The notes under the pieces are model-generated. The model worked only from the letters and a program-made list of their open reading frames with translations, did not search any database and was not told the DNA's origin. A stretch of DNA of 33,983 nt, from contig JAAZYG010000044.1 of the NCBI GenBank assembly GCA_014239775.1, positions 1 to 33,983 on the forward strand, written 5' to 3'. Position 1 is the first letter of the stretch; every line of letters begins with the position of its first letter. The position numbers and the translations under genes were made by a program. Positions 14,936 to 24,769 of this stretch are shown here, piece after piece. This DNA comes from Candidatus Uhrbacteria bacterium. GTDB taxonomy: Bacteria > Patescibacteriota > Patescibacteriia > UBA9934 > GWF2-40-263.

Positions 14936-16150
14936 TTATAAAGTCTCTATGTAAATATGATCCTTTAGTCTAGGTACAGTACGTACCCAAAACGGAAAAA
15001 ATTCTACATACACTGATTTGGCAACACCCTCACCAACCAACATATCTTCAACCTCCAACTTTGTCTTACCAGAAAATCGACCAACCTCTAATGCTTTTGA
15101 TGTTTGAGATGTTATAGACTGACCATTTATTCTAACTAATAACTTTGTTGTCTCAGATTCTGAATCATACTTATCTATAGTAATCTCCATAGAATCAATA
15201 CCTTCTGAAATTAACTCCTTTCCTTGACCTAAGCCTTCATAGAGTTTTGCTATTGCAACTTTATTTAGTGCGTCCTTATCATAAAAAACACCCGCAACTG
15301 ATAATTTTAATGTAACATCAAAATTATCAGCCTCGGTATCTGGATCGATACTAAAACTTTCGTCAATGATTTCTACTTTAAAAATCTCACCCGTAAATTC
15401 AGAAGAAGACTCTTTACGAAGCACATCTTTTGAACTTTCAATTAACTTTTGCTGCAATAAGGCAGAGGCCTTATCTAGATCAATTTGTGAAACAACTGTA
15501 ATACTTACAACACCACCACTAAATGCTTTGTCACTTTTTGCAAATACTTTTTTCTGACGCACTTCTGATAAACCTGGTATTGTAAAATCTGTAGGGTCAG
15601 AATTACCAGAAACACCCTCTTTATCTGCATACACCTGTCCAACCACACTTCCCCCTGCTGGAACAACCACACCTTCTGAAAGCCTAAAGAGTACATTGTC
15701 TGAACTCAAAAAACGCGTTGTTTTTACAAGTTCTTGATCAAAAGATAATTCATTATAAATAACAACCTCCCCTTCAGATATACTATCAACTTCTTTTGCT
15801 CCCGTATTTGAAGGGATAAAATTTTGTGTCTTTTCAAGTCCACCCATTATAAACACACCTTCTACATCTGTATTGCTTAAAGGTACATCTACGACACTAA
15901 CGATAAAATCTGAGCTTAATGTAGTTTGTACTGGTGTAACTTTTATAACCGCCTGCATGGTTGATAAATAAATTACAACAATCAAAACAGCTGCTACCAA
16001 AATTACAAATGTAAGTGCAATCCTTCTATAGATAAACAAAGGAATCGTGGACGAAACATCTGGTGTTTTAGATTTTTTGTTTGTATTTTTTTTTGAGGTA
16101 GGTTTCTTTTTTACAGAAACTCGTTTTTTTGTAACTTTCTTTTTTGTCAT
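14936..16150 (-). CDS. Membrane-anchored baseplate J-like protein (404 aa)
   Basis: The N-terminus (1-30) is almost all K, T and S, followed by one strong transmembrane helix at about 43-65, predicting a short cytoplasmic tail and a large extracytoplasmic domain. That domain includes NVLFRLSEGVVVPAGGSVVGQVYADKEGVSGN-type sequence (quoted in part: VVPAGGSV, VYADKEG), which resembles the baseplate J/gp47-like beta domain annotated in many Patescibacteria. I see no protease or glycosidase motif. It lies 26 bases after dnaE and may be cotranscribed with it; a TATAAT nine bases before ATG 16150 could also give it its own, nearly leaderless transcript. An envelope structural role is likely; exact function unknown. 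Confidence 0.75.
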   Translation of the reverse strand: MTKKKVTKKRVSVKKKPTSKKNTNKKSKTPDVSSTIPLFIYRRIALTFVILVAAVLIVVIYLSTMQAVIKVTPVQTTLSSDFIVSVVDVPLSNTDVEGVFIMGGLEKTQNFIPSNTGAKEVDSISEGEVVIYNELSFDQELVKTTRFLSSDNVLFRLSEGVVVPAGGSVVGQVYADKEGVSGNSDPTDFTIPGLSEVRQKKVFAKSDKAFSGGVVSITVVSQIDLDKASALLQQKLIESSKDVLRKESSSEFTGEIFKVEIIDESFSIDPDTEADNFDVTLKLSVAGVFYDKDALNKVAIAKLYEGLGQGKELISEGIDSMEITIDKYDSESETTKLLVRINGQSITSQTSKALEVGRFSGKTKLEVEDMLVGEGVAKSVYVEFFPFWVRTVPRLKDHIYIETL

Positions 16151-16176
16151 ACTGTATTTATTATAACATTTTTTTT

Positions 16177-19100
16177 CTATGAAACTGAAACATTTTGTCT
16201 ACCAACAATAGAAGCAACATCATTAATCATCTCATCAGATGCACTGACCAAATATTCTGTCTCTATTTTTCTCATATGACCACCGGATTCTACAACTAGG
16301 CACACAGCTTTTGAGCCTGGTGATCCTTTAAAAATCTCACGTAAATCACCAACCATTTCAGGTGTTGGTTTACCTTTCAATGTAATTGATAAAGAACCTA
16401 TTTTTAAAGATGTGTCGTCATCAGCACTATCATTCATACTACTTTCAGAATCTTCTGATTTTGTATATCCAGGCACCCACATTCCTTGTGATAGCATTTC
16501 TTGAACCTCCAACTCTGAACCATTGGCTATGGTAATAAAAGTATTTGCAATTAACTTACCTTCTTCATCATCTCTTCTGGACACTCTTGCTGAAACCAAT
16601 ATCACAGAATCTTCAATCAAATACTCTCTTAAAGTTTCATAGGATTTTGGAAAAACTATAATTTCTGTTTGCCCAGACACATCCTCTAGTCCTACAAATG
16701 CCATTGGATCACCTTTTTTTGTAATAATTTCCTTAACTGATGTAATTACACCCCCACATTTTACATACTTACCATCCTGACATGTGGCAACTTTTTCACA
16801 ATCAACCAGATACTTTGAAAATATTTTATGCATCTCATCGTATGGATGTCCAGAAACATATATTCCTAGAATTTCTTTTTCCCAACCCAAAATCTCATTC
16901 ATAGTTGCAGGCTCTACATCACGCAAAGTAATCCCATCACTCATGACACTTGGCACAACAGAAAATAAACTTTGCTGATTCAACAATCTCTCTCTCTGTT
17001 TACTTTTATTATACACCAAAATCCTATCTAGACTTTCAATTAATTTTTTTCTATCACCAAAGCAATCCAAAGCACCAGCTTTTATCAAAGCCTCTAGTGA
17101 TTTTTTATTAAACGCCCTATGAGAAACCCTGCATGCAAAATCTGATAAATCTTTAAACTGACCATTCTCCTTACGCTCATTAATAATAGATAACACAACC
17201 TCATCACCCAAACCCTTAATAACAACCAGTCCAAAACGTATCTCATGTTCATTAATGTAAGTAAAATCTTTCAAGGACATATTTATATCTGGTGGCAACA
17301 CCTGAATACCCATTCTTTCACACTCAGACACTGCAAGTGCAACCTTTTCTAAATCTCCAGATTCATTTGTCATCAAGGAAGTCATGTATTCTGCTGGATA
17401 ATTAGCTTTCATAAACGCAGTTTGATATGCAACCATTCCGTAACTGCAAGCATGTGCCTTATTAAAACCATAGGCAGCAAAAGGCTCAATCAATTTCCAT
17501 AATTTCATTGATAAATTTTTTGATAAACCGTGCTCAATAAATCCATCTAATAATTTCTTCTTCTGTTTCATCATTTCTGCTGGAATCTTTTTTCCCATCG
17601 CCTTACGCAACTTATCAGCCTCCAACCATGAATATCCAGCCAAATGAATAGCAATAAGCATCACATCATCTTGATATACAATAACTCCGTGAGATTTATT
17701 TAAAATCGTCCTCATTCGTGGGTCTAAAAATGAAACCAAAGATTGATCGTGCTTACGACTAATATACTCTGGAATAGATTCAATTGGACCTGGTCTATAC
17801 AAAGCAACCATGGCCATTATGTCCTCTATGACTGACGGCTTAAGTTCCATTAAGTACTTTGTCATCCCTTCACCTCCAAGCTGAAAAACACCCATAGTAT
17901 GCCCGGCAGCAAGCAGTGTAAACGTACATTTATCATCAACAGGAATTTTCTCAATATCTATATCTACTCCCTTAATCTTTTTTACCAAATGAATAGCATC
18001 CCCAAGTATGGACAGGTTTCGTATACCTAAAAAATCCATCTTGACCAAACCAGCAGCCTCTACAGATTTCATTTCATACTGAGTTATAACTTTTCCCTCA
18101 CGAGTATCAATCTGCAAAGGAGTATACTTGGTTAATTCAATAGGTGAGATCACGGTTCCAGCTGCATGAATTGAAACATGCCTACCACAACCCTCAATGC
18201 GTCTTGCAAGATCAATTACACGATGAGAATTTGCATCTGTATCATATAAACTTTTTAAATCTGGTGCTTCATCCAATGCACGATCAAGAGTCATTGGAAA
18301 GCCCTGAGATCCCATTGGAACCAACTTTGCAATCTTATCAACCATAGAATATTCAAACCCTAAACCACGTCCAACATCACGCACAGAACCACGAGCAAGC
18401 ATGGTTCCAAACGTACAAATCTGAGCAACTTTTTCTATTCCATAACGCCCCCTAACATAATCAAGTACTTCATCTCGTCTATTATCAGCAAAATCTGCAT
18501 CAACATCTGGCGCAGAAGGTCGTTCTGGATTTAAAAATCTTTCAAACGGCAACTCATACACCAAAGGATTTATTGCAGATATTCCAACAGAATATCCAAC
18601 CAAAGACCCAGCAGCAGACCCACGTGTTGTTGTCATAATACCCTGCTTACGAGCCCAAGAAATAAAATCAGAAACAATTAAAAAATACGGACAAAAACCT
18701 TTTTGTTCAATGATATCCAACTCATACTCCAAACGTTCCTTCATTAAATCGGTTAATACACCCTCCTTAATCTCAAGTTCTTTATATGTAAACTCACGAA
18801 GCACATCCAAAAACGTCTTATTTTTTGGAATTTCATATTTTGGAAAATTCCATTTACCTAATGTCAATTCAACATTGCATTGATCCGCAATTTTTTGAGT
18901 ATTCTCAATCGCTTCAGGTATGTCTGAAAAACGATTTTCCATATATTCAGAACTTACCATGGATGCATCAAAGTCATACTGATTTAAACGATTAAAATGC
19001 TCTAAGGTCTTTCCACCTTTTATACAATTTAAAATCTTCCATGCTTCCACATCAGTAGGTTCTATGTAAGAAGTATTTTTTGTGGCAACTAGAGGTACCC

Positions 19101-19695
19101 CTAATTTTTTTCCGAGCTGTATGGCTTGTGCATTTATAGATTCTTGTTCTGCAACCTCTGGACGATCAACGAGTTCTAAAAAGAAATTACCTTCACCAAA
19201 AATCTGAACATACTCCTCAATTAATTCAGTTGCCTCCTTTGTTCGCTCCCATCTCAAATGCTCACCAATCTCTCCATTGTAACCACCAGACAAAACAATT
19301 ATTCCTTCCGAATGTTGCTCTAAAACTTCTTTATCTATTCTTGGTTTGTAATAAAAACCTTCAAGAAAACCAATCGAAGACATTTTTATAAGGTTCTCAT
19401 ACCCAACATTATTTTTTGCCAAACAAACAAGCCTATGTGGTTTTGTATCTATACGTGCACGTTTTTGATGACGACCATCTTTTGCAACATAAAAATCAAC
19501 TCCTATAATAGGCTTAATATTTTTGCTAAGAGCTTTTTGATAAAACTCAATAATGCCATACATGGTTCCATTGTCAGTCAACGCCAAAGAACCCATACCC
19601 ATATCCTTCACATGATCAAGCATGTCAGGAATTTTAGGCAATGCCTCAAGTAACGAATAGTGAGAGTGTGTATGGAGGTGTACAAATTTAGACAT
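16177..19695 (-). CDS. dnaE: DNA polymerase III subunit alpha
   Basis: The replicative polymerase, 1172 residues, close to the normal length for DnaE. It opens with the PHP domain (FVHLHTHSHYSLLE, LALTDNGTMYG). The polymerase core has TTRGSAAGSLVGY, PDVDADFADNRRDEV with catalytic aspartates, RPGPIESIPEYI and GFNKAHACSYGMVAYQTA; helix-hairpin-helix sequence (GLGDEVVLSI) and the OB fold (YVKCGGVITSVKEIITKKGDPMAF region) follow. PHP histidines are present, so metal binding and intrinsic proofreading are possible but not shown. No Shine-Dalgarno precedes ATG 19695; the TGGTAATCTCA motif lies nine bases upstream. It follows a terminator, so it is probably transcribed from its own promoter. Confidence 0.97.
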   Translation of the reverse strand: MSKFVHLHTHSHYSLLEALPKIPDMLDHVKDMGMGSLALTDNGTMYGIIEFYQKALSKNIKPIIGVDFYVAKDGRHQKRARIDTKPHRLVCLAKNNVGYENLIKMSSIGFLEGFYYKPRIDKEVLEQHSEGIIVLSGGYNGEIGEHLRWERTKEATELIEEYVQIFGEGNFFLELVDRPEVAEQESINAQAIQLGKKLGVPLVATKNTSYIEPTDVEAWKILNCIKGGKTLEHFNRLNQYDFDASMVSSEYMENRFSDIPEAIENTQKIADQCNVELTLGKWNFPKYEIPKNKTFLDVLREFTYKELEIKEGVLTDLMKERLEYELDIIEQKGFCPYFLIVSDFISWARKQGIMTTTRGSAAGSLVGYSVGISAINPLVYELPFERFLNPERPSAPDVDADFADNRRDEVLDYVRGRYGIEKVAQICTFGTMLARGSVRDVGRGLGFEYSMVDKIAKLVPMGSQGFPMTLDRALDEAPDLKSLYDTDANSHRVIDLARRIEGCGRHVSIHAAGTVISPIELTKYTPLQIDTREGKVITQYEMKSVEAAGLVKMDFLGIRNLSILGDAIHLVKKIKGVDIDIEKIPVDDKCTFTLLAAGHTMGVFQLGGEGMTKYLMELKPSVIEDIMAMVALYRPGPIESIPEYISRKHDQSLVSFLDPRMRTILNKSHGVIVYQDDVMLIAIHLAGYSWLEADKLRKAMGKKIPAEMMKQKKKLLDGFIEHGLSKNLSMKLWKLIEPFAAYGFNKAHACSYGMVAYQTAFMKANYPAEYMTSLMTNESGDLEKVALAVSECERMGIQVLPPDINMSLKDFTYINEHEIRFGLVVIKGLGDEVVLSIINERKENGQFKDLSDFACRVSHRAFNKKSLEALIKAGALDCFGDRKKLIESLDRILVYNKSKQRERLLNQQSLFSVVPSVMSDGITLRDVEPATMNEILGWEKEILGIYVSGHPYDEMHKIFSKYLVDCEKVATCQDGKYVKCGGVITSVKEIITKKGDPMAFVGLEDVSGQTEIIVFPKSYETLREYLIEDSVILVSARVSRRDDEEGKLIANTFITIANGSELEVQEMLSQGMWVPGYTKSEDSESSMNDSADDDTSLKIGSLSITLKGKPTPEMVGDLREIFKGSPGSKAVCLVVESGGHMRKIETEYLVSASDEMINDVASIVGRQNVSVS

Positions 19696-19734
19696 AAACT
19701 AAACTGAGATTACCATCAATTAAACACATTTCAA

Positions 19735-19762
19735 AATTAAAAACAGAGGCTCTCGCCTCTGT
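19735..19762 (-). terminator. Intrinsic terminator after the small membrane protein gene
   Basis: Minus-strand ACAGAGGC-GAGA-GCCTCTGT is a perfect eight-bp stem followed by TTTTTAATTTT. It ends the rseP-pheS-pheT-small-protein transcript and separates it from dnaE. Confidence 0.88.
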
Positions 19763-19771
19763 ACATGCCAT

Positions 19772-20080
19772 CTAATTTACATCAACTATTTTACCTTTTT
19801 TTTTGCGCTTTTTAGGCTCTTTTCTTGTAACCATGTAATCAATTGCTTTACTTGCTGTTTCTGCAACCACACCAAACAATGATGATGCATCTTCAAATCT
19901 TCTCCTAATTCCAGTCAGGGCTTCCTCTGCCTTATGCATGACTTCTTTACCTTCTGACACAACTTCATTTATATTCTTAAGCATTATAGCAGCCTGCCAC
20001 AGCAGCCAAAATATTGCAGCAGTTAACCACATCGCACAAAAAGCTAGAACTATATATAAAATATCTAAAGGTGAAAACAT
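19772..20080 (-). CDS. Small membrane-anchored coiled-coil protein (102 aa)
   Basis: One hydrophobic helix at about residues 7-30 (LYIVLAFCAMWLTAAIFWLLW) is followed by a 45-residue amphipathic helix and a very basic tail (RKEPKKRKKKGKI). The layout resembles the DUF948-type general stress/envelope proteins, but the similarity is of architecture only and I do not assign a family. It lies 39 bases after pheT and is followed by a strong terminator, so it is the last gene of the rseP-pheS-pheT transcript. The basic tail could contact nucleic acid or the inner membrane surface. Function unknown. Confidence 0.7.
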   Translation of the reverse strand: MFSPLDILYIVLAFCAMWLTAAIFWLLWQAAIMLKNINEVVSEGKEVMHKAEEALTGIRRRFEDASSLFGVVAETASKAIDYMVTRKEPKKRKKKGKIVDVN

Positions 20081-20119
20081 AAACGATTGCTTTTATGAAC
20101 GTATTTGAAAATCTAAATA

Positions 20120-22522
20120 CTATGATCTCATTATAGCATTAAACTCTTTTTGTAGCATTGTACGCAACAATTCCAACTCATCATCAACTTCTTTTGCATT
20201 TAATGTACGTTCAGAAGAACTAAATGAAAGATGTAATGCCAAAGACTTTTTATCTTCATCAACTCCCTTACCTCTATAAATATCAAACACGTCTACTGAC
20301 TCAAGCAATCTAGCATCAGACATTATTTTTTCTATAACCGCTCCATATTCAATACGCTCGTCTATTACAAAAGCAATATCTCTCTTAACAGAAGGAAATT
20401 GTGCAATGGCTTTATAGAATTTTATATTAGTGAATAAATCTAGCATCTCAGCAATTTCCAACCGTATAATTACAGCAGAAACATCTAACCCAAATGCACG
20501 CTCCACAAAACGACTCACCTGACCCATCTCACCAACAAACCTACCATCAACATGAATTGAAACAGAACGTCCCGCATGCCAAATCTGTGGATCTGTATCG
20601 CGCTTATATTCATAATTATGTATACCAACCTGACCAAACAATCTTTCAAGAATACCTTTAGCTTTCAAAAACGAACCCTTGCCATCTCCACCATACACAC
20701 CTAAAACCAATTGGAGCGGCTCTTTTGGTCTGTCATTTTTTCTATTTTTATATACAGGTGCAACCTCGAATAAACCACCGACAGGAAATCGTTTATTATT
20801 TTTTGATATTGCAGTCAACATACTCGGAACCAATGAAGGACGCATGTATTCTTGATCTATTGTAAGTGGGTTTTTTATCTTAACAACATTCTGTTCCGAT
20901 ATACCATAGTTATCTAACTGATCTTTTGAAACAAAAGCGAAAGAATATACTTCTGTTAAACCAGAACCAGCTAATAAATCTTTAATTTTTCGCTCCCACA
21001 CTAAACCAGGATCTTCTTTTAAGAAATTTAATCCGCTTGAAGGAAGCTTTGCTGGAAAATTATCATAACCATAAATACGTGCGATTTCTTCAACAAAATC
21101 GACAGAACTCTCAATATCATTATCACGCCAGTAAGGAACAGTTACTTTATTTGATTTAGAAACCATAAAACCAAGTTTTTCTAAACTTGTAACCATGGCT
21201 TTTTTACTCATATCAATTCCCATCAATGAATTTACGGAATCTTCATCAAAATCAAACACTAAAGATTTATAGTCAGATGTTTTGTGAGTAATAATATCTG
21301 AAATAATTTTACCACCTGCAATTTCAAGTATTAGTGATATTGCGCGCATTAACGCTGGCTCCGTAGCCTCAGTTGATAAACCTTTTTCAAATAATAATTG
21401 TGAATCTGAATACAAATTTAATGCACGAGAAGTTCGTCTTACAGACACCGGATCAAAAGTTGCACACTCAATTAATACACTTGTTGTGATATCTGTAGTA
21501 CCAGTACTTTCACCACCCATCACACCAGCAATTGCTATAGGCCTTTTTGAATCAGCAATAACCAATACGCTTGAATCAAGTTTGTGTTCACTACCATCTA
21601 GCGCAACAAACTTTTCAGATTTCTTTGCTTTTCTAACAACAACTTTATCTCCATTTAATTTATCCGCATCAAAAGTATGCATTGGTTGTCCATACTCATG
21701 CAAAACATAATTTGTAATATCAACCAAATTATTTATAGGTTTAAACCCAGCTAATAATAGCTTTTTTTGTAACCACCAGGGTGAAGGACCAACCTTAATT
21801 CCACCAATTAAAACTGCTGAATATTTTGGACACAATTCTTTTTCCTTAACATCCACAACAAACTCTTTTATTCCTTTCTTTGTGTGTACATTTGTATTCT
21901 CACTCTTACTAACTTGTTTTGAAAAATTAAATTTTCCACTTGTTACAGCCCCACCCTCTCTTGCTTGACCAATAATACTTTTACAATCAGGTCTGTTAGT
22001 TGTTACTTCAATATCAAAAATAAAATCATCTAAACCTAATGCTTCCGATATTGGTGTTCCTGGTTTTGATTCAGTTATTTTTGTAATGTCCCAAATATCT
22101 TTTTCAGACTGTTCCAGCTTATCAAAACCAATCTCACTTGCGGCACAAATCATTCCATGACTTTCAACTCCTCTTATTTTTGTTTTTTCAAGCTCAACTA
22201 AGTCACCTTCACCGTGCCACAAAACTTTTGCACCAGGTAAACCAACAACAACAAGCATTCCCTCTTCTAAATTCTCTCCGCCACAAACAATATCAACTTT
22301 TTTCTTGCCAATATCTGTTTTAACAATACGCAACTTATCAGCATCAGGATGAGACTCAACTTTAGTTATTAATCCAACAACCATTCTATTAAATTTCTTT
22401 GATAAGTCACTTATTGTCTCAACTGAGTTTCCAGCAGATGTGGTTAATTTAGCAAACTCTTCCGCAGATAGATCTGTTTTTAAATATTCCTTTATCCAAT
22501 TGTATGAAGCTAATATATTCAT
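20120..22522 (-). CDS. pheT: Phenylalanyl-tRNA synthetase beta subunit
   Basis: The 800-residue beta chain of the bacterial heterotetrameric PheRS. The start MNILASYNWIKEYL is typical, followed by the OB-fold tRNA-binding domain (ESHPDADKLRIVKTD, VVVGLPGA, KIRGVESHGMICAASEIG), the B3/B4 editing domain (NNLVDITNYVLHEYGQPMHTFD), the B5 domains, and the C-terminal anticodon-binding fold ending in FSSSERTL and the final helix. The editing site that removes mischarged Tyr-tRNA(Phe) is therefore probably present. It starts one base after the pheS stop and is translated with it. Length is standard. Confidence 0.97.
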   Translation of the reverse strand: MNILASYNWIKEYLKTDLSAEEFAKLTTSAGNSVETISDLSKKFNRMVVGLITKVESHPDADKLRIVKTDIGKKKVDIVCGGENLEEGMLVVVGLPGAKVLWHGEGDLVELEKTKIRGVESHGMICAASEIGFDKLEQSEKDIWDITKITESKPGTPISEALGLDDFIFDIEVTTNRPDCKSIIGQAREGGAVTSGKFNFSKQVSKSENTNVHTKKGIKEFVVDVKEKELCPKYSAVLIGGIKVGPSPWWLQKKLLLAGFKPINNLVDITNYVLHEYGQPMHTFDADKLNGDKVVVRKAKKSEKFVALDGSEHKLDSSVLVIADSKRPIAIAGVMGGESTGTTDITTSVLIECATFDPVSVRRTSRALNLYSDSQLLFEKGLSTEATEPALMRAISLILEIAGGKIISDIITHKTSDYKSLVFDFDEDSVNSLMGIDMSKKAMVTSLEKLGFMVSKSNKVTVPYWRDNDIESSVDFVEEIARIYGYDNFPAKLPSSGLNFLKEDPGLVWERKIKDLLAGSGLTEVYSFAFVSKDQLDNYGISEQNVVKIKNPLTIDQEYMRPSLVPSMLTAISKNNKRFPVGGLFEVAPVYKNRKNDRPKEPLQLVLGVYGGDGKGSFLKAKGILERLFGQVGIHNYEYKRDTDPQIWHAGRSVSIHVDGRFVGEMGQVSRFVERAFGLDVSAVIIRLEIAEMLDLFTNIKFYKAIAQFPSVKRDIAFVIDERIEYGAVIEKIMSDARLLESVDVFDIYRGKGVDEDKKSLALHLSFSSSERTLNAKEVDDELELLRTMLQKEFNAIMRS

Positions 22523-22523
22523 A

Positions 22524-23579
22524 TTAAAACTGTCTTACAAACCTTAAATCATTTTTATACAAAGTTCTTATATCATCTACATTCATACCAGCCCTCATCA
22601 TCATGGTTCTCTCAATTCCAAACGCAAATGCCAAGGCTGTATATTTCTTTGTATCCACACCACCTGCTTTAAGAACATTTGGATGAGTCATCCCAGCACC
22701 TGCAAGCTCAAGCCAACCTTCTTTACACATTTTACACTGAATATTATCTAATTCACCTGTACCACTACACAAACCACAACTTATATCTACTTCAAAACTT
22801 GGTTCAGTAAACCTAAAGTGATGTGGTCTTAATCTTATACTTCTATCAGGACCAAAATAACTATGTACAAAATGTTCAATAACACCTCTTAGATGTGTAA
22901 AATTCACACCCTCATCTATCATTAATATTTCAAACTGATGAAACATTGGTGAGTGAGATGTGTCTGATTGACGCCTATAAGAACGACCTATATACAAAGC
23001 TCTAAACGGCAGTTCATAATCTTCCATAGCACGAACCTGAACATTTGATACATGAGGAATTACAACCAACTTACCCTTTTTACCTTCTGGTGCATCAATA
23101 AAAAAAGTTTCCCAATCATCACGCGCAGGATGATCCTTTGGCATATTTAATGTCTCAAAAGCATAATGATCCCAATCAACCTCTGGTACTGGAATTCGTG
23201 TAAAACCAATTTTAGAAAAAATGTCCTCTATTTCATAAATAGTTTTTGTAACAGGATGCAAATGTCCTTGCTCTGCAAATGTTCCGGGTTGTGTAACATC
23301 CATCCATTCACGATCAACTATTGTTGCATACTCTTGCACCTCGAGTTCTTTCTCTTTTAAACCATAAGACACCTCGATTGCATCTTTTATCTCATTTGCA
23401 ATCTTTCCAATAACTTTGCGCTCTTCATCTGCAAGACTTGCAACATTTTTCATCAAAGACTTTACCTTGCCTTTTCTGCCAAGAAACTCATTTTTTAGTT
23501 TTTCTAATGAGTCTTTGTCAGATACTTTTTTAATTACACCTTCAAACTCATTTTTTAGTTTTTCTAATTCTTTTTTCAT
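22524..23579 (-). CDS. pheS: Phenylalanyl-tRNA synthetase alpha subunit
   Basis: The 351-residue catalytic alpha chain of PheRS. The N-terminal coiled-coil arm (residues 1-85) is followed by class II motifs: HPVTKTIYEIEDIFSKIGF, motif 2 around YRRQSDTSHSPMFHQFE, HFRFTEPSFEVDI, and motif 3 AFAFGIERTMMMRAGM. Between them CGLC...CKMC is a two-CxxC zinc-ribbon-like insertion, known in a subset of bacterial PheS proteins. Its ATG overlaps the rseP stop (ATGA at 23576-23579) and pheT follows after one base, making a tightly coupled three-gene operon. Confidence 0.97.
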   Translation of the reverse strand: MKKELEKLKNEFEGVIKKVSDKDSLEKLKNEFLGRKGKVKSLMKNVASLADEERKVIGKIANEIKDAIEVSYGLKEKELEVQEYATIVDREWMDVTQPGTFAEQGHLHPVTKTIYEIEDIFSKIGFTRIPVPEVDWDHYAFETLNMPKDHPARDDWETFFIDAPEGKKGKLVVIPHVSNVQVRAMEDYELPFRALYIGRSYRRQSDTSHSPMFHQFEILMIDEGVNFTHLRGVIEHFVHSYFGPDRSIRLRPHHFRFTEPSFEVDISCGLCSGTGELDNIQCKMCKEGWLELAGAGMTHPNVLKAGGVDTKKYTALAFAFGIERTMMMRAGMNVDDIRTLYKNDLRFVRQF

Positions 23580-24691
23580 ACACCTATCATACTTTTAATT
23601 GCACCAAGTATTTCGTCACCAAAATTTATAAAATCACCATATGTCACCAGTACAACAAGTACCATAAGTAATGTAAATCCTATGTTATGAACCGCTATCT
23701 CAATCTTTTGATTAACAACCTTACCTCTAAGCTTTTCAATAGCAAGAAATAAAATACGACCACCGTCCAATGCAGGAAATGGCAAGACATTTATAATAGC
23801 CAAATTAATAGAAAGCATTGCCGCAAACTGCAACAAATACACAAAACCTTTTGCAGCAACCTGACCTGTCATAACAGCAATACCAACCGGACCTGACAGC
23901 TCCACACCTGTATCTTGCCTAGTAACTAAATTTGTAATTAAGCTGCCAAACGCTTTTGTGATCTCAAATGTAAACTGCCCAGTAGCAACAACACCTTGTA
24001 CAACTGCATAATGTGGCGCAAATGAAACTTTTGCAGTTTGAATAAATCCTATACCAACACCCATAACATCTGTGTCCTTCAACTGCTCTGATATAAGAAT
24101 GTTAACAGACCTTTCGCCTTCATAACTTACAGTTGTAAGCTCAACAGCATCCTCTGTACGCGACTGCATGTACTCTCGTGCATCGTCAGCCAATAAAAAC
24201 TCTTTACCATCTATGTGTGTAATACTTGCACCTTGCTGTATACCAGCCTTAAATGCTGGTGAATTTTCAACAACAGTCATGACTGTCAACTTACTGTCTT
24301 CAACATGAGCATGTGCAGGAGTGTTCTCATTAATAACACTTGGCATTCCCATCATAAAACCAACAGACAACAAAACTCCAGCTAACACCAAATTCATAAC
24401 AACACCTGCAATAAGCACCAAAAACCTTTGCCACGGCTTTTTAGAAGCAAAACTATCTGAATCACCTGCATTTTCACCAGACTCACCTTTAATCTTCACA
24501 AATCCACCTAGTGGAATCCAATTAATAGAGTAGGTGGTGTCACCTTTTTTTATACCAAAAACTCTTGGTGGAAAACCAAAACCAAACTCCTCAACCTTCA
24601 TACCCATTTTTTTTGCCATTAAAAAATGGCCCAATTCATGGACAAAGACAAGTAGAGATAAAACAACTAAAAATAAAAGTATAGTTCCCAT
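23576..24691 (-). CDS. rseP: Site-2 protease, RseP/RIP family zinc metalloprotease
   Basis: A membrane-embedded protease that cleaves anti-sigma factors or leftover signal peptides within the bilayer. The 371-residue protein has the active-site HELGH in its first helix (19-23), GFGFPPRVFGIKKG and IPLGGFVKIKGE typical of the family, one PDZ domain (about 125-215, VENSPAFKAGIQQG), and the second metal-binding motif NVLPFPALDGGRI in the third helix. E. coli RseP has two PDZ domains and about 450 residues; the one-PDZ form is usual in Gram-positive and Patescibacteria lineages. It heads the rseP-pheS-pheT operon and is divergent from the vWA gene. Confidence 0.95.
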   Translation of the reverse strand: MGTILLFLVVLSLLVFVHELGHFLMAKKMGMKVEEFGFGFPPRVFGIKKGDTTYSINWIPLGGFVKIKGESGENAGDSDSFASKKPWQRFLVLIAGVVMNLVLAGVLLSVGFMMGMPSVINENTPAHAHVEDSKLTVMTVVENSPAFKAGIQQGASITHIDGKEFLLADDAREYMQSRTEDAVELTTVSYEGERSVNILISEQLKDTDVMGVGIGFIQTAKVSFAPHYAVVQGVVATGQFTFEITKAFGSLITNLVTRQDTGVELSGPVGIAVMTGQVAAKGFVYLLQFAAMLSINLAIINVLPFPALDGGRILFLAIEKLRGKVVNQKIEIAVHNIGFTLLMVLVVLVTYGDFINFGDEILGAIKSMIGV

Positions 24692-24732
24692 ATATTAATC
24701 AGATTCTAACGGTTTTTAAGTTTTTATTCAAC

Positions 24733-24761
24733 TTTAAATATACCAATAAAGATAGTACAAT
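24733..24761 (+). promoter_or_regulatory. Promoter of the vWA-AAA operon
   Basis: TTTAAA, a 17-base spacer and TACAAT (five of six with consensus) lie in the 78-base divergent region. Transcription would begin around 24768, nearly at the first ATG (24770), which favours either a leaderless message or initiation at the second ATG (24782). Confidence 0.55.
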
Positions 24762-24769
24762 TTAACTCT

